Below, in pieces: positions 8,552 through 17,610 of a DNA stretch of 64,000 nt (positions are counted from its first letter, which is position 1; each line of letters opens with the position of its first letter). The DNA is taken from assembly GCF_003933745.1 (NCBI RefSeq), contig NZ_RSEB01000004.1:62001-126000 (forward strand), written 5' to 3'. The DNA comes from Glycomyces terrestris. Lineage in GTDB: Bacteria; Actinomycetota; Actinomycetes; Mycobacteriales; Micromonosporaceae. The notes beneath the pieces were generated by a model that did no database searches, was not told where the DNA came from, and saw only the letters and a list, made by a program, of their open reading frames with translations. The translations under genes were made by a program, and so were the position numbers.

Positions 8552-10687
8552 TCAGACCGCGGTCGCGTGCAGCATGAGCGCCTGCACCGGCCACAGCGTC
8601 GGCAGCTGGAGGCCGATCCCGGTGAGGACCCGGCCGGGCAGGACCGTCTCGCCGCCGTCGAGCCACTGCGGGTGCACCCACCCGCGCTGGGCCGCGCCGA
8701 TCTCCTCGCGCACCCGCACCCGGTAGCGCCGTTCGGGATCGAGGCCGTCGAGGCGGAGCCGCTCGGTGAGCGCGTCCTCCAGCGAGGCGGTCGTGCACAC
8801 GGTGTACACGGCCTCGGACCGGTCGGGCGCGACCACGCCGCGCACGCGCAGCGCCGGGTCCACGGTCTCGGGGTGGACGACCGCGCCGGTGTGGAGCAGG
8901 CCTCGCAGCTCCTTGTAGAGCGCGGCGAACGCGGTGATCCGGGCGGTCTCCTCCTCGTCGCAGGCGAGCAGGTCCCACTCGAAGCCCGCCGAGCCCTGGA
9001 GCGAGGTCGCGATCCGGTAGGACAGCGGCGTGGCCCGCCCGGAGGAGTGGGCGGGGGAGGGGCCGACGTGCGCCCCGATGAGCTCGGGCGGGAGGACGAG
9101 CTCGGTCCAGCGCTGGATCTCCTGGCGCTCGACCGGGTCGTTGGAGTCCGAGGCCCAGACGCGGTCGGTGTACTGGAGGATGCCGAGGTCGGTGCGGGCG
9201 CCGCCCGAGGAGCACGACTCGATCTCCAGGCCGGGGTGGTCGGCCTTGAGCCGCGCGATGAGCCGGTAGGCCGCCAGGGTCTGCTCGTGCGTGCCGGGCC
9301 GGCCCTCGTGGACGGCCTCGACCAGGTCGCGGTTGTGGTCCCACTTGACGAAGTCGATCCCCAAGGCCCCCACCAGGGCCGACATCCGCGACCGCAGGTG
9401 CTCCCACGCGCCGGGGTGGGCGAGGTCGAGCACGTACTGGGTGCGAAACGACAGGCCCTCCGGCGCGGGCACCGACGCGGGGTTGGCGAGGAGCCAGTCC
9501 GGGTGGGCCCGGGCGAGGTCCGAGTCGAGGTTGACCATCTCGGGCTCGAACCAAAGCCCGAACTGCATGCCGAGGCCGTGCACGAGGTCGGCGAGCGGCC
9601 CGAGCCCGTCGGGCCACACGGCCGGGTCGACCTCCCAGTCCCCGAGCCCGGCGGTGTCGTCGCGGCGCAGGTGGAACCAGCCGTCGTCGAGGACGAACCG
9701 CTCGACGCCGACCGCGGCGGCCTTGCGGGCGAGGGCTTCGAGCCGGGCCGGGTCGTGGTCGAAGTAGACGGCCTCCCAGGTGTTGAGCACGAGCGGGCGC
9801 GGCGTGCCCGGATGCTGCGGCCGCGCGCGCATCCAGGTGTGGAAGCGGTCGGCGACGCCGTCGAGGCCGGTGTCGGACCACGAGAAGTACGCGGTCGGCG
9901 TCCGGTACGCCTCGCCCGGCGCGAGCCGGATCTCGCCGGGGCGCACCAGTTCGCCGGCGCCGAGGAGGGACACGTGCTCGGTGAGGCGGTCGGTGCGGTG
10001 GCGCACGTCGGCGCTCCAGCCCAGGTGCACGGCCCACACGCCGCCGTCGCGGTCGCGCGGCGCCCCCTCGGAAGCCAGTGTGACCCAAGGCGAGTCGTGG
10101 CCGCCGCGACCGCGGCGGGTCTCGCGGACGGTCGTGCCGCGCGGCATCGGCGCCGTCAACGGCGCCTTCTCCCGCGCCCAGCGCCCGGTGAACTGGGTGA
10201 GGTGGTCCGCGCTCTTGGGCACCGGCAGGGCCGCCTCCAGCCACGCCACCTCCAGGACGCCCTCGCCCACGTGCTCGATCTCGTGGTCGAGGAGCACGAG
10301 TCCGCCCGCGCCGATCTCCAGGCTCGTGCGCAGCACCAGCCCGCTGTCGGCGTCGGTCGCCGCCAGACGCAGCCCGTGCCCGTCCTCGTGCTCGACGGCG
10401 CTCGTCCAGCGCGGGAACACCGGCCGCCCGTCGCGGGTCGCGAGCAGGCCGGGCCGCCCGGCCCAGCCGTCGGACTCCTGCGGGACGAGCGGCACCCGCC
10501 AGGCCGCGTCGAGCGTGCCGGGCGCGGTCTGGCGGGCCGTGGCCCGGTCGAGGGCCGCGAGGTCGGCGTCCGTGAGATCGCCGAGGTCGGCGCCCCAGTG
10601 CAGCACCGCGGGCAGGCCCGCCTCGGGGTGCGCGAGGACGATCGACACGCCGTCGCGGCGCAGCACGGTCCAGGTTCGAGTGTTCAC
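8552..10687 (-). CDS. alpha-galactosidase, glycoside hydrolase family 36
   Basis: Removes alpha-1,6-linked galactose, for example from galactomannan or raffinose-type sugars. The 711-aa length fits GH36: N-terminal beta-supersandwich (~1-290), then a TIM barrel starting at PLVLNTWEAVYFD, with FVLDDGWFHLR, the nucleophile D450 in DFVKWDHNRD and the acid/base D514 in VWASDSNDP; the SCSSGG motif (491-496) precedes it. No signal peptide, so it works on imported oligosaccharides. GTG at 10687 with GAAGGAG 4 nt upstream; it overlaps the stop of the upstream ROK gene (GTGA), so regulator and enzyme are translated together. Confidence 0.93.
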   Translation of the reverse strand: MNTRTWTVLRRDGVSIVLAHPEAGLPAVLHWGADLGDLTDADLAALDRATARQTAPGTLDAAWRVPLVPQESDGWAGRPGLLATRDGRPVFPRWTSAVEHEDGHGLRLAATDADSGLVLRTSLEIGAGGLVLLDHEIEHVGEGVLEVAWLEAALPVPKSADHLTQFTGRWAREKAPLTAPMPRGTTVRETRRGRGGHDSPWVTLASEGAPRDRDGGVWAVHLGWSADVRHRTDRLTEHVSLLGAGELVRPGEIRLAPGEAYRTPTAYFSWSDTGLDGVADRFHTWMRARPQHPGTPRPLVLNTWEAVYFDHDPARLEALARKAAAVGVERFVLDDGWFHLRRDDTAGLGDWEVDPAVWPDGLGPLADLVHGLGMQFGLWFEPEMVNLDSDLARAHPDWLLANPASVPAPEGLSFRTQYVLDLAHPGAWEHLRSRMSALVGALGIDFVKWDHNRDLVEAVHEGRPGTHEQTLAAYRLIARLKADHPGLEIESCSSGGARTDLGILQYTDRVWASDSNDPVERQEIQRWTELVLPPELIGAHVGPSPAHSSGRATPLSYRIATSLQGSAGFEWDLLACDEEETARITAFAALYKELRGLLHTGAVVHPETVDPALRVRGVVAPDRSEAVYTVCTTASLEDALTERLRLDGLDPERRYRVRVREEIGAAQRGWVHPQWLDGGETVLPGRVLTGIGLQLPTLWPVQALMLHATAV

Positions 10688-11934
10688 AGAGCTCCTTCGA
10701 TGAGAGGCCGGGACGTCCGCGGGGCGCCGCCGCGCGGCGGCGCCCCGATGTGCATGGTGCGCAAGACGTGCAGCGCGCCGCCGAGCGCCGCGGCCGACGC
10801 GGCGTCCGAGGACACGAGCACCTTGGGGCGGCTGAGCGCGCGGCCGAGCGCCAGCCGTTCGAGCTCGGCGGCGACGTGGTCGCGGTACAGCGTCCCGGCG
10901 ACCGTGAACGCCGGACCCGCGAGGACGACGGTGTCGAGGTCGAACAGGTTGACCAGCGTAACCGCGGCCTGGCCGATCCAGCGCGCCGACCGTTCGAGCA
11001 TCGCGGCGGCCTCGCGGTCGCCGTCGCGCCAGGCCCGCGCGATCCGGTCGAAGTCCGCCAGCGCCCCGTCCCGCGCCCCGCTCAACGCGAAGCGCTCGGC
11101 GAGGCCGGGGTCGGCGAGCGCCCGCGCGACCACCGCCTGCGGGGCGGCCTCGGCCTGGGCGCAGCCCGCGCCCCCGCACACGCACGGCGTGCTGCCGCCG
11201 GCCAGGGCCACGTGCCCGATCTCGACGGCGTTCGAGGCCCGGCCGCGGTAGACCTCGCCGTCGACGATCACCCCGCCGCCGATCCCGGCGGACATGTAGA
11301 CGAGCCCGAACGTGTCGGTGCGCGGCTCGCCGGCCCACAGCTCGCCGACGGCCGCGGCGGTCGCGTCGTTCTCCAGCAGCACCGGCAGCCCCAGCCGCGC
11401 GGCGAGCGCCCCGGTGAGCGGGTACTCGAGCCAGTCGGGGCCCGGCTGCGCGGTGAGCAGCACGCCCCGCTCCAGGTCCTGCGGCCCGTGCGTCACCAGC
11501 CCCGCGCCCAGGACCCGCGCGCGCGGGACTCCGGCGCGGTCGAGCAGCGCGTCCACGTGCCCGGCCAGCGCCCTGACCGTCTCCTCTGGACCGTCGCCGC
11601 CGGTGCCGGGCAGGCTCGCGGCCGCGACGCGGCCCCCGGCGAAGTCGAGGACCTCGATCGTGGTGGTGGTGCGGTCGACCTGGACGCCGATCGCGTGCCA
11701 GGCGTCGGGGACGAGTTGCAGGAGTCGCCGCGGCTGGCCGCGGCCGGGCTGCGGGTCGCGGCCGATCTCGCGCACCAGCCCGTCGGCGATGAGCGGGCGC
11801 ACGGTGTTGGTGATGGTCGCGGCGGTCAGGCCGGTCCGCTCGGCGAGCTCGACGCGGCTGATCGTGCCCTCGGTGCGCAGGAGGTCGAGGACGCGTCGGG
11901 CCGCGCTGGCGCGGGCTCCGCCCCGGTGGCGCAT
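10684..11934 (-). CDS. ROK family transcriptional repressor of the galactomannan-like locus
   Basis: A 416-aa ROK regulator with winged helix GTISRVELAERTGLTAATITNTVRPL near the N-terminus, the kinase-like LLENDATAAAVGELW and MSAGIGGGVIVDGE blocks, and zinc motif CVCGGAGC. ATG at 11934 is preferred over 11958 because GAGGAGG stands 7 nt upstream. It is divergent from the ABC importer operon at 12075 and coupled to the alpha-galactosidase downstream. The AT-rich palindrome in the intervening promoter (11979-11988) is its most likely operator. The inducer is probably galactose, mannose or an oligosaccharide of these; not visible in sequence. Confidence 0.88.
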   Translation of the reverse strand: MRHRGGARASAARRVLDLLRTEGTISRVELAERTGLTAATITNTVRPLIADGLVREIGRDPQPGRGQPRRLLQLVPDAWHAIGVQVDRTTTTIEVLDFAGGRVAAASLPGTGGDGPEETVRALAGHVDALLDRAGVPRARVLGAGLVTHGPQDLERGVLLTAQPGPDWLEYPLTGALAARLGLPVLLENDATAAAVGELWAGEPRTDTFGLVYMSAGIGGGVIVDGEVYRGRASNAVEIGHVALAGGSTPCVCGGAGCAQAEAAPQAVVARALADPGLAERFALSGARDGALADFDRIARAWRDGDREAAAMLERSARWIGQAAVTLVNLFDLDTVVLAGPAFTVAGTLYRDHVAAELERLALGRALSRPKVLVSSDAASAAALGGALHVLRTMHIGAPPRGGAPRTSRPLIEGAL

Positions 11935-11970
11935 GCGGCGGCCTCCTCGGAAGTTCATCGGATCTTATTC

Positions 11971-12000
11971 TTGACACCTTAAATTTAACAGGTTAATAAT
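11971..12000 (+). promoter_or_regulatory. promoter with embedded palindrome for ABC importer operon
   Basis: -35 TTGACA (11971-11976), 18-bp spacer, -10 AATAAT (11995-12000). Inside the spacer is the perfect palindrome TTAAATTTAA (11979-11988), flanked by ACC and GGT. This is an AT-rich island in very GC-rich DNA. A repressor bound there would block RNA polymerase directly. Confidence 0.75.
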
Positions 12001-12006
12001 TGGCCG

Positions 12007-12024
12007 GACGCCCGAGCGGGCGTC
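12007..12024. repeat. perfect 8-bp inverted repeat in leader
   Basis: GACGCCCG-AG-CGGGCGTC begins 7 bp after the -10 element, so it covers the start of transcription or the first bases of the mRNA. It may be a second operator or a 5' stem that stabilises the message. Confidence 0.5.
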
Positions 12025-12074
12025 ATCCCCTCCAGTTCCGCGGGCGACGGCGCCCCGGACCCGAAAGGACGACG

Positions 12075-13751
12075 ATGTCACCCAAGAACGGACTGCGGCG
12101 CCGCGCCGCGGCCGCCCTCGCAGGCGCGGCCGTGCTCGGCCTGGCGCTCACCGGCTGCTCAGGGGGCTCCGGCGGCTCCTCCGCCAGCGACACCCTCGTG
12201 GTCTACACCGGTCAGGCCGGCGACTACCAGCTCAACTTCAACCCCTTCTCGCCCACCAAGATCGGCGGCATGGGGACGATCTTCGAATCCCTCTTCTTCT
12301 TCAACAAGGCCCAGGTCCAGGACCCGGTGCCGCTGCTGGGCACCGAGCAGTCCTGGAACGAGGACGGCACGGTCCTCTCGGTGACGCTGCGCGAGGGCGT
12401 CACGTGGAGCGACGGCGAGGCGTTCACCGCCGACGACGTGGTCTTCACCTTCGACATGCTCAAGGCCACGCCCGCGATCAACGGCGGCGGCTACGACGGC
12501 ACCGCCGCGGCCGTCGACGACACGCACGTGACCCTCACCTTCGCGACCCCGATGTACACCAAGGCCCCCGACCTGCTGAGCACCCCGATCGTGCCCGAGC
12601 ACCTGTGGGCCGACATCGACCCGACCGCCGACGTCGTCGAGGAGCCCGTGGGCACCGGCGCGTTCACGTTGGAGGAGTTCAAGCCGCAGGCGTACACCCT
12701 CGCCGCGAACCCCGACTACTGGGGCGGCGAGCCGAAGATCAAGCAGATCCGCTACCTGTCGCTCTCCGGCAACCAGGCCGGCGCCGACGCGATCGCGGCC
12801 GGCACCGTCGACTGGCAGACCGGGCCCATCCCGGACATCCAGAACACGCACGAGAACTTCCCGAACTACCACGCGTACACGCAGTGGCAGAACCAGATGG
12901 TCCTCGGCACCTGCTCCAACCCCGACCTCGGCTGCACCGGACCGCAGACCGACCCGGCCGTGCGCAAGGCCCTCTACTACGCGATCGACCGCGACCAGCT
13001 GAACTCGCTCGCGTTCATGGACACCGCCAACGAGGTCTCCCCGGTCTTCACCCTGACCCCGAGCCAGGACCAGTTCGTCTCCGCGTCCATCGAGGAGCCC
13101 GTGGCCCCCCAGACCGCGCAGACCGACACCGCCGTGCAGACCCTGGAGGCCGCCGGCTGGACCCCGGGCGCCGACGGGATCTACGAGAAGGACGGCGAGC
13201 GCCTCTCGCTCACCGTCGAGGTCGTGACCGGCTGGACCGACTACATCACCGCCGTCGACACCATCGCCTCCCAGGCGAAGGAGGCCGGCATCGAGATCAC
13301 CGCCGCCCAGTCCTCCTGGAACGAGTGGACCGACAAGCGCCTCAAGGGCGAGTTCCAGCTCGCGATCGACTCGCTGTGGCAGGGACCGACCGCCGACCCC
13401 TACTACCTGTACAACTACTTCTTCGTCTCCACCGCCACCACGCAGGTCGGCGAGTCCGCCGGCAACAACTACGCCCGCTTCAGCGACCCCGACGTGGACG
13501 CGGCCCTCGCCTCGCTCTCCTCGCTGCCGCTCGACGACCCGGCCGCCCGCCAGCCCCACTTCGACACCATCCAGGCCGCGATCTGGGAGGACATGCCGTA
13601 CGTGCCGATCATGACCGGCGGCACCACCAGCGTGTGGAACACCGCCGAGTTCACCGGCTGGCCCTCGGACGAGGACCTCTACGCGTTCCCGGCGGTCTGG
13701 TCCGCCTGGGACTGCGCCGAGATCTTCAAGCGCCTCGAGCCCCAGGGCTAG
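12075..13751 (+). CDS. ABC importer substrate-binding lipoprotein (SBP_bac_5 family)
   Basis: Captures the substrate outside the membrane for the importer encoded next to it. A 558-aa preprotein with signal peptide and lipobox (LGLALTGC, Cys ~35) followed by a Gly/Ser linker; the mature part has family blocks LREGVTWSDGEAFTADDVVFTFDMLK, VPEHLW, NPDYWGG and RKALYYAIDRDQLN. SBP_bac_5 proteins bind peptides or oligosaccharides; beta-mannosidase and alpha-galactosidase next door point to manno- or galactomanno-oligosaccharides here (inference). ATG at 12075 with GAAAGGA upstream. First gene of a five-gene transporter operon. Confidence 0.9.
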   Translation: MSPKNGLRRRAAAALAGAAVLGLALTGCSGGSGGSSASDTLVVYTGQAGDYQLNFNPFSPTKIGGMGTIFESLFFFNKAQVQDPVPLLGTEQSWNEDGTVLSVTLREGVTWSDGEAFTADDVVFTFDMLKATPAINGGGYDGTAAAVDDTHVTLTFATPMYTKAPDLLSTPIVPEHLWADIDPTADVVEEPVGTGAFTLEEFKPQAYTLAANPDYWGGEPKIKQIRYLSLSGNQAGADAIAAGTVDWQTGPIPDIQNTHENFPNYHAYTQWQNQMVLGTCSNPDLGCTGPQTDPAVRKALYYAIDRDQLNSLAFMDTANEVSPVFTLTPSQDQFVSASIEEPVAPQTAQTDTAVQTLEAAGWTPGADGIYEKDGERLSLTVEVVTGWTDYITAVDTIASQAKEAGIEITAAQSSWNEWTDKRLKGEFQLAIDSLWQGPTADPYYLYNYFFVSTATTQVGESAGNNYARFSDPDVDAALASLSSLPLDDPAARQPHFDTIQAAIWEDMPYVPIMTGGTTSVWNTAEFTGWPSDEDLYAFPAVWSAWDCAEIFKRLEPQG

Positions 13752-13781
13752 CGGCCGCCCCCGAGGAGGAGTCGAGACACC

Positions 13782-14771
13782 GTGAACTACTTCCTGCGCA
13801 AACTGAGCTTCTACGCCGTGGCCCTGTGGGCGGCGCTGACGCTGAACTTCGCCATCCCGCGAATGCTCCCGGGCAACCCCGTCGACATCCTGCTGGCCAA
13901 GCTCCAGCAGCGCGGCGAGACGGTCACCCCGGAGACCCGCAAGGCGTACGCGCTCCTCCTCGGGGGCGACTCGTCCGATCCCCTGTGGATCCAGTACTGG
14001 GACTACCTGAAGAACCTCGCCAGGGGCGACCTCGGCGTCTCGGTCAGCTACTACCCGGCCCAGGTCTCCGACGTGATCCTCACGTCGCTGCCGTGGACGG
14101 TGGTGCTGGTCGGGATCGCCACGATCCTCGCGGCGGTCCTCGGCGTCCTGCTCGGGGCGATCGTGGGGTGGCGGCCCGGCACGTGGCTGGACTCGCTCGT
14201 CCCCTCCACCACGCTCCTGGCGGCCGTCCCCTACTTCTGGCTCGCCCTCATCCTCGCCTACCTGCTCGCCCGCGTCCTGGGCTGGTTCCCGCTCCAGGGC
14301 GGCTACGACGTCGTGCTCACCCCCGGCTGGAACGGCGAGTTCATCGCCTCGGCCATCCAGTACGGGTTCCTGCCGGCGCTCACCATCGTGCTCGCCTCCG
14401 TCGGCGGCTGGCTCCTGGGCATGCGCAACATGATGGTCTCGACCCTCTCGGAGGACTACATCCTCACCGCCGAGGCCAAGGGCCTGTCGCCGCGGAAGAT
14501 CCTGCGGTCCTACGCCTCCCGCAACGCCGTGCTCCCCTCGGTCGCCGGCTTCGCGATCTCCCTCGGCTTCGTCGTCTCCGGCTCGGTCATCACCGAGCAG
14601 GTCTTCTCCTACCCCGGGATCGGCGGGCGCCTCCTGGGCGCGGTCACCAACAACGACTACGCCCTCATGCAAGGCGTGTTCCTGTTCATCACCCTCGCCG
14701 TACTGGGCGCGAACCTCCTGGTCGACCTCCTCTACGGCCTGATCGACCCCCGCACCCGGGCGCGGGCGTAA
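13782..14771 (+). CDS. ABC importer permease (DppB type)
   Basis: A 329-aa inner-membrane protein with six predicted transmembrane segments. The N-terminus (FAIPRMLPGNPVDILL) and the cytoplasmic coupling region DYILTAEAKGLSPRKILRSYASRNAVLPS identify the DppB/OppB class of permease. It pairs with the DppC-type protein that follows to form the channel. GTG start with GAGGAGG upstream, 30 bp after the binding-protein gene. Confidence 0.92.
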   Translation: MNYFLRKLSFYAVALWAALTLNFAIPRMLPGNPVDILLAKLQQRGETVTPETRKAYALLLGGDSSDPLWIQYWDYLKNLARGDLGVSVSYYPAQVSDVILTSLPWTVVLVGIATILAAVLGVLLGAIVGWRPGTWLDSLVPSTTLLAAVPYFWLALILAYLLARVLGWFPLQGGYDVVLTPGWNGEFIASAIQYGFLPALTIVLASVGGWLLGMRNMMVSTLSEDYILTAEAKGLSPRKILRSYASRNAVLPSVAGFAISLGFVVSGSVITEQVFSYPGIGGRLLGAVTNNDYALMQGVFLFITLAVLGANLLVDLLYGLIDPRTRARA

Positions 14772-14783
14772 GGAGCGGCGACC

Positions 14784-15788
14784 ATGACGAACCTCAAGCC
14801 CGCCGACCCGGCGCCCGCCGCCGAGGCGACCGTGACCGCGGCCCCCGCCGCCGGGCCCGCCCGCTCCGGCTGGCGCTCCCTCCTGCCGACCATGACCCCC
14901 TGGCTCGCCATCGGCCTCGTGCTCGTCGCCGGCATCACCCTGTTCGGCCTCCTCGGCCCGCTGCTCGTCGGCGACCCGCGGCAGATCCGCGACCAGGGAC
15001 TGACCCCGCCCTCGGCCGAGTTCTGGCTCGGCACCACCCAGACCGGCCAGGACGTGCTCGCGCAGCTCGCCTACGCCACCCGCGGCTCCCTCCAGATCGG
15101 CCTGCTCGTCGGCGTCCTCGCCACCGCGCTCTCGGCCTTCTTCGGGATCTACGGCGCCTACCGCGGCAAGTTCCTCGACGACGCGTTCTCCCTGTTCACC
15201 AACGTCTTCCTGGTCATCCCGGGCCTCCCGCTGGTCATCGTCATCTCCGGGTTCGTGCCCCGCGAGAGCCGCGGACTGTGGACCATCGCCGTCGTCCTCG
15301 CCGTCACCGGCTGGGCCGCCTCCGCCCGCGTCCTCCACGCCCAGACCCTCTCGGTGCGCCAGCGCGACTACGTGGCCGCCTCCCAGGTCTCCGGCGAACG
15401 GCCCTGGCGCGTCATCGTCGTCGAGATCCTCCCGAACCTGCTGCCGGTCATCGCCTCCCAGTTCGTGTTCGCCGTCATCGCCGCCATCCTCGGCGAGGCC
15501 GGCCTCTCCTACATCGGCCTCGGCGCCTCCAACTCCGCCACCCTCGGCACCATGCTCTTCTACGCGCAGAACGGGTTCGCGCTCTCCCTCGGCGCCTGGT
15601 GGTGGTTCGTGCCCCCGGGCCTCATGATCGCCCTGTTCGGCATGGGCCTGTCCCTCGTCAACTTCTCCATCGACGAGGTCATCAACCCCAAGCTCAAGAA
15701 CCTGCGCCAGCACCGCAAGCGCGCCCGCCGCGCCCTCCGCCTCGAGCGCGAGCTCGCCCGCCGCAGCACCCAGGAGACCGACCGATGA
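14784..15788 (+). CDS. ABC importer permease (DppC type)
   Basis: A 334-aa permease. After an Ala/Pro-rich cytoplasmic start come six transmembrane segments; FWLGTTQTGQDVLAQLAYATR is the DppC/OppC signature and RDYVAASQVSGERPWRVIVVE is the EAA-like loop that contacts the ATPases. The C-terminus ends in a basic Arg-rich stretch. Twelve bases after the first permease; its stop overlaps the next start (ATGA). Confidence 0.92.
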   Translation: MTNLKPADPAPAAEATVTAAPAAGPARSGWRSLLPTMTPWLAIGLVLVAGITLFGLLGPLLVGDPRQIRDQGLTPPSAEFWLGTTQTGQDVLAQLAYATRGSLQIGLLVGVLATALSAFFGIYGAYRGKFLDDAFSLFTNVFLVIPGLPLVIVISGFVPRESRGLWTIAVVLAVTGWAASARVLHAQTLSVRQRDYVAASQVSGERPWRVIVVEILPNLLPVIASQFVFAVIAAILGEAGLSYIGLGASNSATLGTMLFYAQNGFALSLGAWWWFVPPGLMIALFGMGLSLVNFSIDEVINPKLKNLRQHRKRARRALRLERELARRSTQETDR

Positions 15789-16666
15789 CGACCGCCCCCA
15801 CCGCCCCGGTGCTCACCGTCGAAGACCTCACCGTCGTGTACGAAGTGGACGAACCGGTGACCGCCGTGCGCGGCGCCGCCCTCACCCTCCACCGCGGCGA
15901 GATCCTCGGCCTCGCCGGCGAGTCCGGCTGCGGCAAGACCACCCTCGCCTACGCCGTCAACCGCCTCCACCGCCCGCCCGCGCGCATCGCCTCGGGCCGC
16001 ATCACCTTCCACGACCGCTCCGGCGAGGACGTCGACCTCCTCGCCCTCGACGACCGCGAACTCCGCGCCTTCCGCTGGGACAAGCTCTCCATGGTCTTCC
16101 AGGGCGCCATGAACGCCCTCAACCCGGTCGGCACCGTCCGCGCCCAGCTCGCCGACACCCTCCGCGCCCACCGCCCCCGCATGGGCCGCAAGGAGATCCG
16201 CGAACGCTCCGAGGACGTCCTGCGCCGCGTCGGCGTCGACCCCCGCCGCCTCGGCTCCTACCCCCACGAGCTCTCCGGCGGCATGCGCCAGCGCGTCATG
16301 ATCGCCATGGCCATGCTCCTCGAACCCCAGATCATGATCATGGACGAGCCCACCACCGCCCTCGACGTCGTCGTCCAGCGCGACATCCTCCGCGAGATCG
16401 TGCGCCTGCGCGACGAACTCGACTTCGCCGTCGTCTTCATCACCCACGACCTCCCGCTCCTGCTCGAGATCGCCGACCGCATCGCCGTCATGCTGGAAGG
16501 CGAGATCGTCGAACTCGACACCGCCGACAACCTCTACCGCAACGCCGAGCACCCGTACACGAAACGGCTCCTCGGCTCCTTCCCGAGCCTCTCCGGCGAG
16601 CGCGGCGCCTTCATCCGCACCGGCGTCGACCAGACCGCCGCCCACCCGACCGAGGAGCGAGCATGA
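15785..16666 (+). CDS. ABC importer ATP-binding protein (DppD type)
   Basis: A 293-aa ATPase that powers import. Walker [11 protein letters not shown]-loop [12 protein letters not shown], signature LSGGMRQRV, Walker [13 protein letters not shown] and switch His in FITHDL are intact. The C-terminal part lacks the usual Cys-rich oligopeptide-transporter tail (compare the ATPase at 24407, which has it). Overlaps both neighbours by ATGA. Confidence 0.92.
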   Translation: MTTAPTAPVLTVEDLTVVYEVDEPVTAVRGAALTLHRGEILGLAGESGCGKTTLAYAVNRLHRPPARIASGRITFHDRSGEDVDLLALDDRELRAFRWDKLSMVFQGAMNALNPVGTVRAQLADTLRAHRPRMGRKEIRERSEDVLRRVGVDPRRLGSYPHELSGGMRQRVMIAMAMLLEPQIMIMDEPTTALDVVVQRDILREIVRLRDELDFAVVFITHDLPLLLEIADRIAVMLEGEIVELDTADNLYRNAEHPYTKRLLGSFPSLSGERGAFIRTGVDQTAAHPTEERA

Positions 16667-17574
16667 CCAGCGTGCACGTCACCGACCTGGTGAAGGACTA
16701 CACGATCCGGGGCGGCCTCAAGCGCACCCGCCTGCGCGCGGTCGACCACGTCAGCCTCGACCTCACCCCCGGGCGCACCGTCGCCCTCGTCGGCGAGTCC
16801 GGCTCCGGCAAGTCCACCATCGCGAAGATCCTCACCCGCATGGAGACCCCCACCTCCGGCGCCGTCGAGGTCGTCCGCGACGACGGCACCGCCGTCGAGC
16901 GCGCCGCCTACCGCCGCGAAGTCCAGATGGTCTTCCAGGACCCCTTCGCCTCCCTCAACCCCTTCCACTCCATCGAGCACCACCTCGCCCGCCCCCTGCG
17001 CATCCACGGCCGCACCGCCCCCGGCGACGAGACCCGGCGGCGCGTCCACGAGATGCTCGAACGCGTCAACCTCACCCCCGCCGCCGCCATCGCGCCCCGC
17101 CGCCCCCACGAGCTCTCCGGCGGCCAGCGCCAGCGCGTCGCCATCGCCCGCGCCCTCGCCCCCGGCGCCAAGGTCCTCATCGCCGACGAACCCGTGTCCA
17201 TGCTGGACGTCTCGATCCGCCTCGGCGTCCTCAACCTCCTCGGCCGCCTCCAGCGCGAGGACGACCTCGCCGTCCTCTACATCACCCACGACCTCGCCAC
17301 CGCCCGCCACTTCTCCGACGAGATCACCGTCCTCTACCGCGGCCGCGTCGTCGAGCGCGGCCCCGCCGACGCCGTCATCCTCGACCCGCACCACGAGTAC
17401 ACGAAACTCCTCGCCGCCGCCGCGCCCGACCCCGAACGCCCCGGCAAGGTCACCGCCGACGCCGCCGTCGACCGCGACGGCATCGACAGCAGCGCCTGCT
17501 ACGACCACTACGCCCGCGAATGGCGCGAAGCCGGCGTCCCCGCCGCGCAGGCGAACCCGGTCACCCGCACCTGA
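16663..17574 (+). CDS. ABC importer ATP-binding protein (DppF type)
   Basis: A 303-aa second ATPase, forming a heterodimer with the preceding one. Walker [11 protein letters not shown]-loop [12 protein letters not shown], signature LSGGQRQRV, Walker [15 protein letters not shown] and switch [10 protein letters not shown] are visible. ATG overlaps the previous stop. Its last residues run on into an unusual tail ([18 protein letters not shown]) with no known motif. It closes the transporter part; the beta-mannosidase starts 36 bp later. Confidence 0.92.
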   Translation: MTSVHVTDLVKDYTIRGGLKRTRLRAVDHVSLDLTPGRTVALVGESGSGKSTIAKILTRMETPTSGAVEVVRDDGTAVERAAYRREVQMVFQDPFASLNPFHSIEHHLARPLRIHGRTAPGDETRRRVHEMLERVNLTPAAAIAPRRPHELSGGQRQRVAIARALAPGAKVLIADEPVSMLDVSIRLGVLNLLGRLQREDDLAVLYITHDLATARHFSDEITVLYRGRVVERGPADAVILDPHHEYTKLLAAAAPDPERPGKVTADAAVDRDGIDSSACYDHYAREWREAGVPAAQANPVTRT

Positions 17575-17610
17575 CCCCCGACCGCCCATCCACGACCGCA
17601 AAGGACCCAG

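Noticed and set aside
12404-15784. Upstream extension of the ABC ATPase (15785) into a 1420-aa frame
   Set aside because: The extension is out-of-frame reading of the binding protein and permease genes; the true ATG overlaps the permease stop at 15785.
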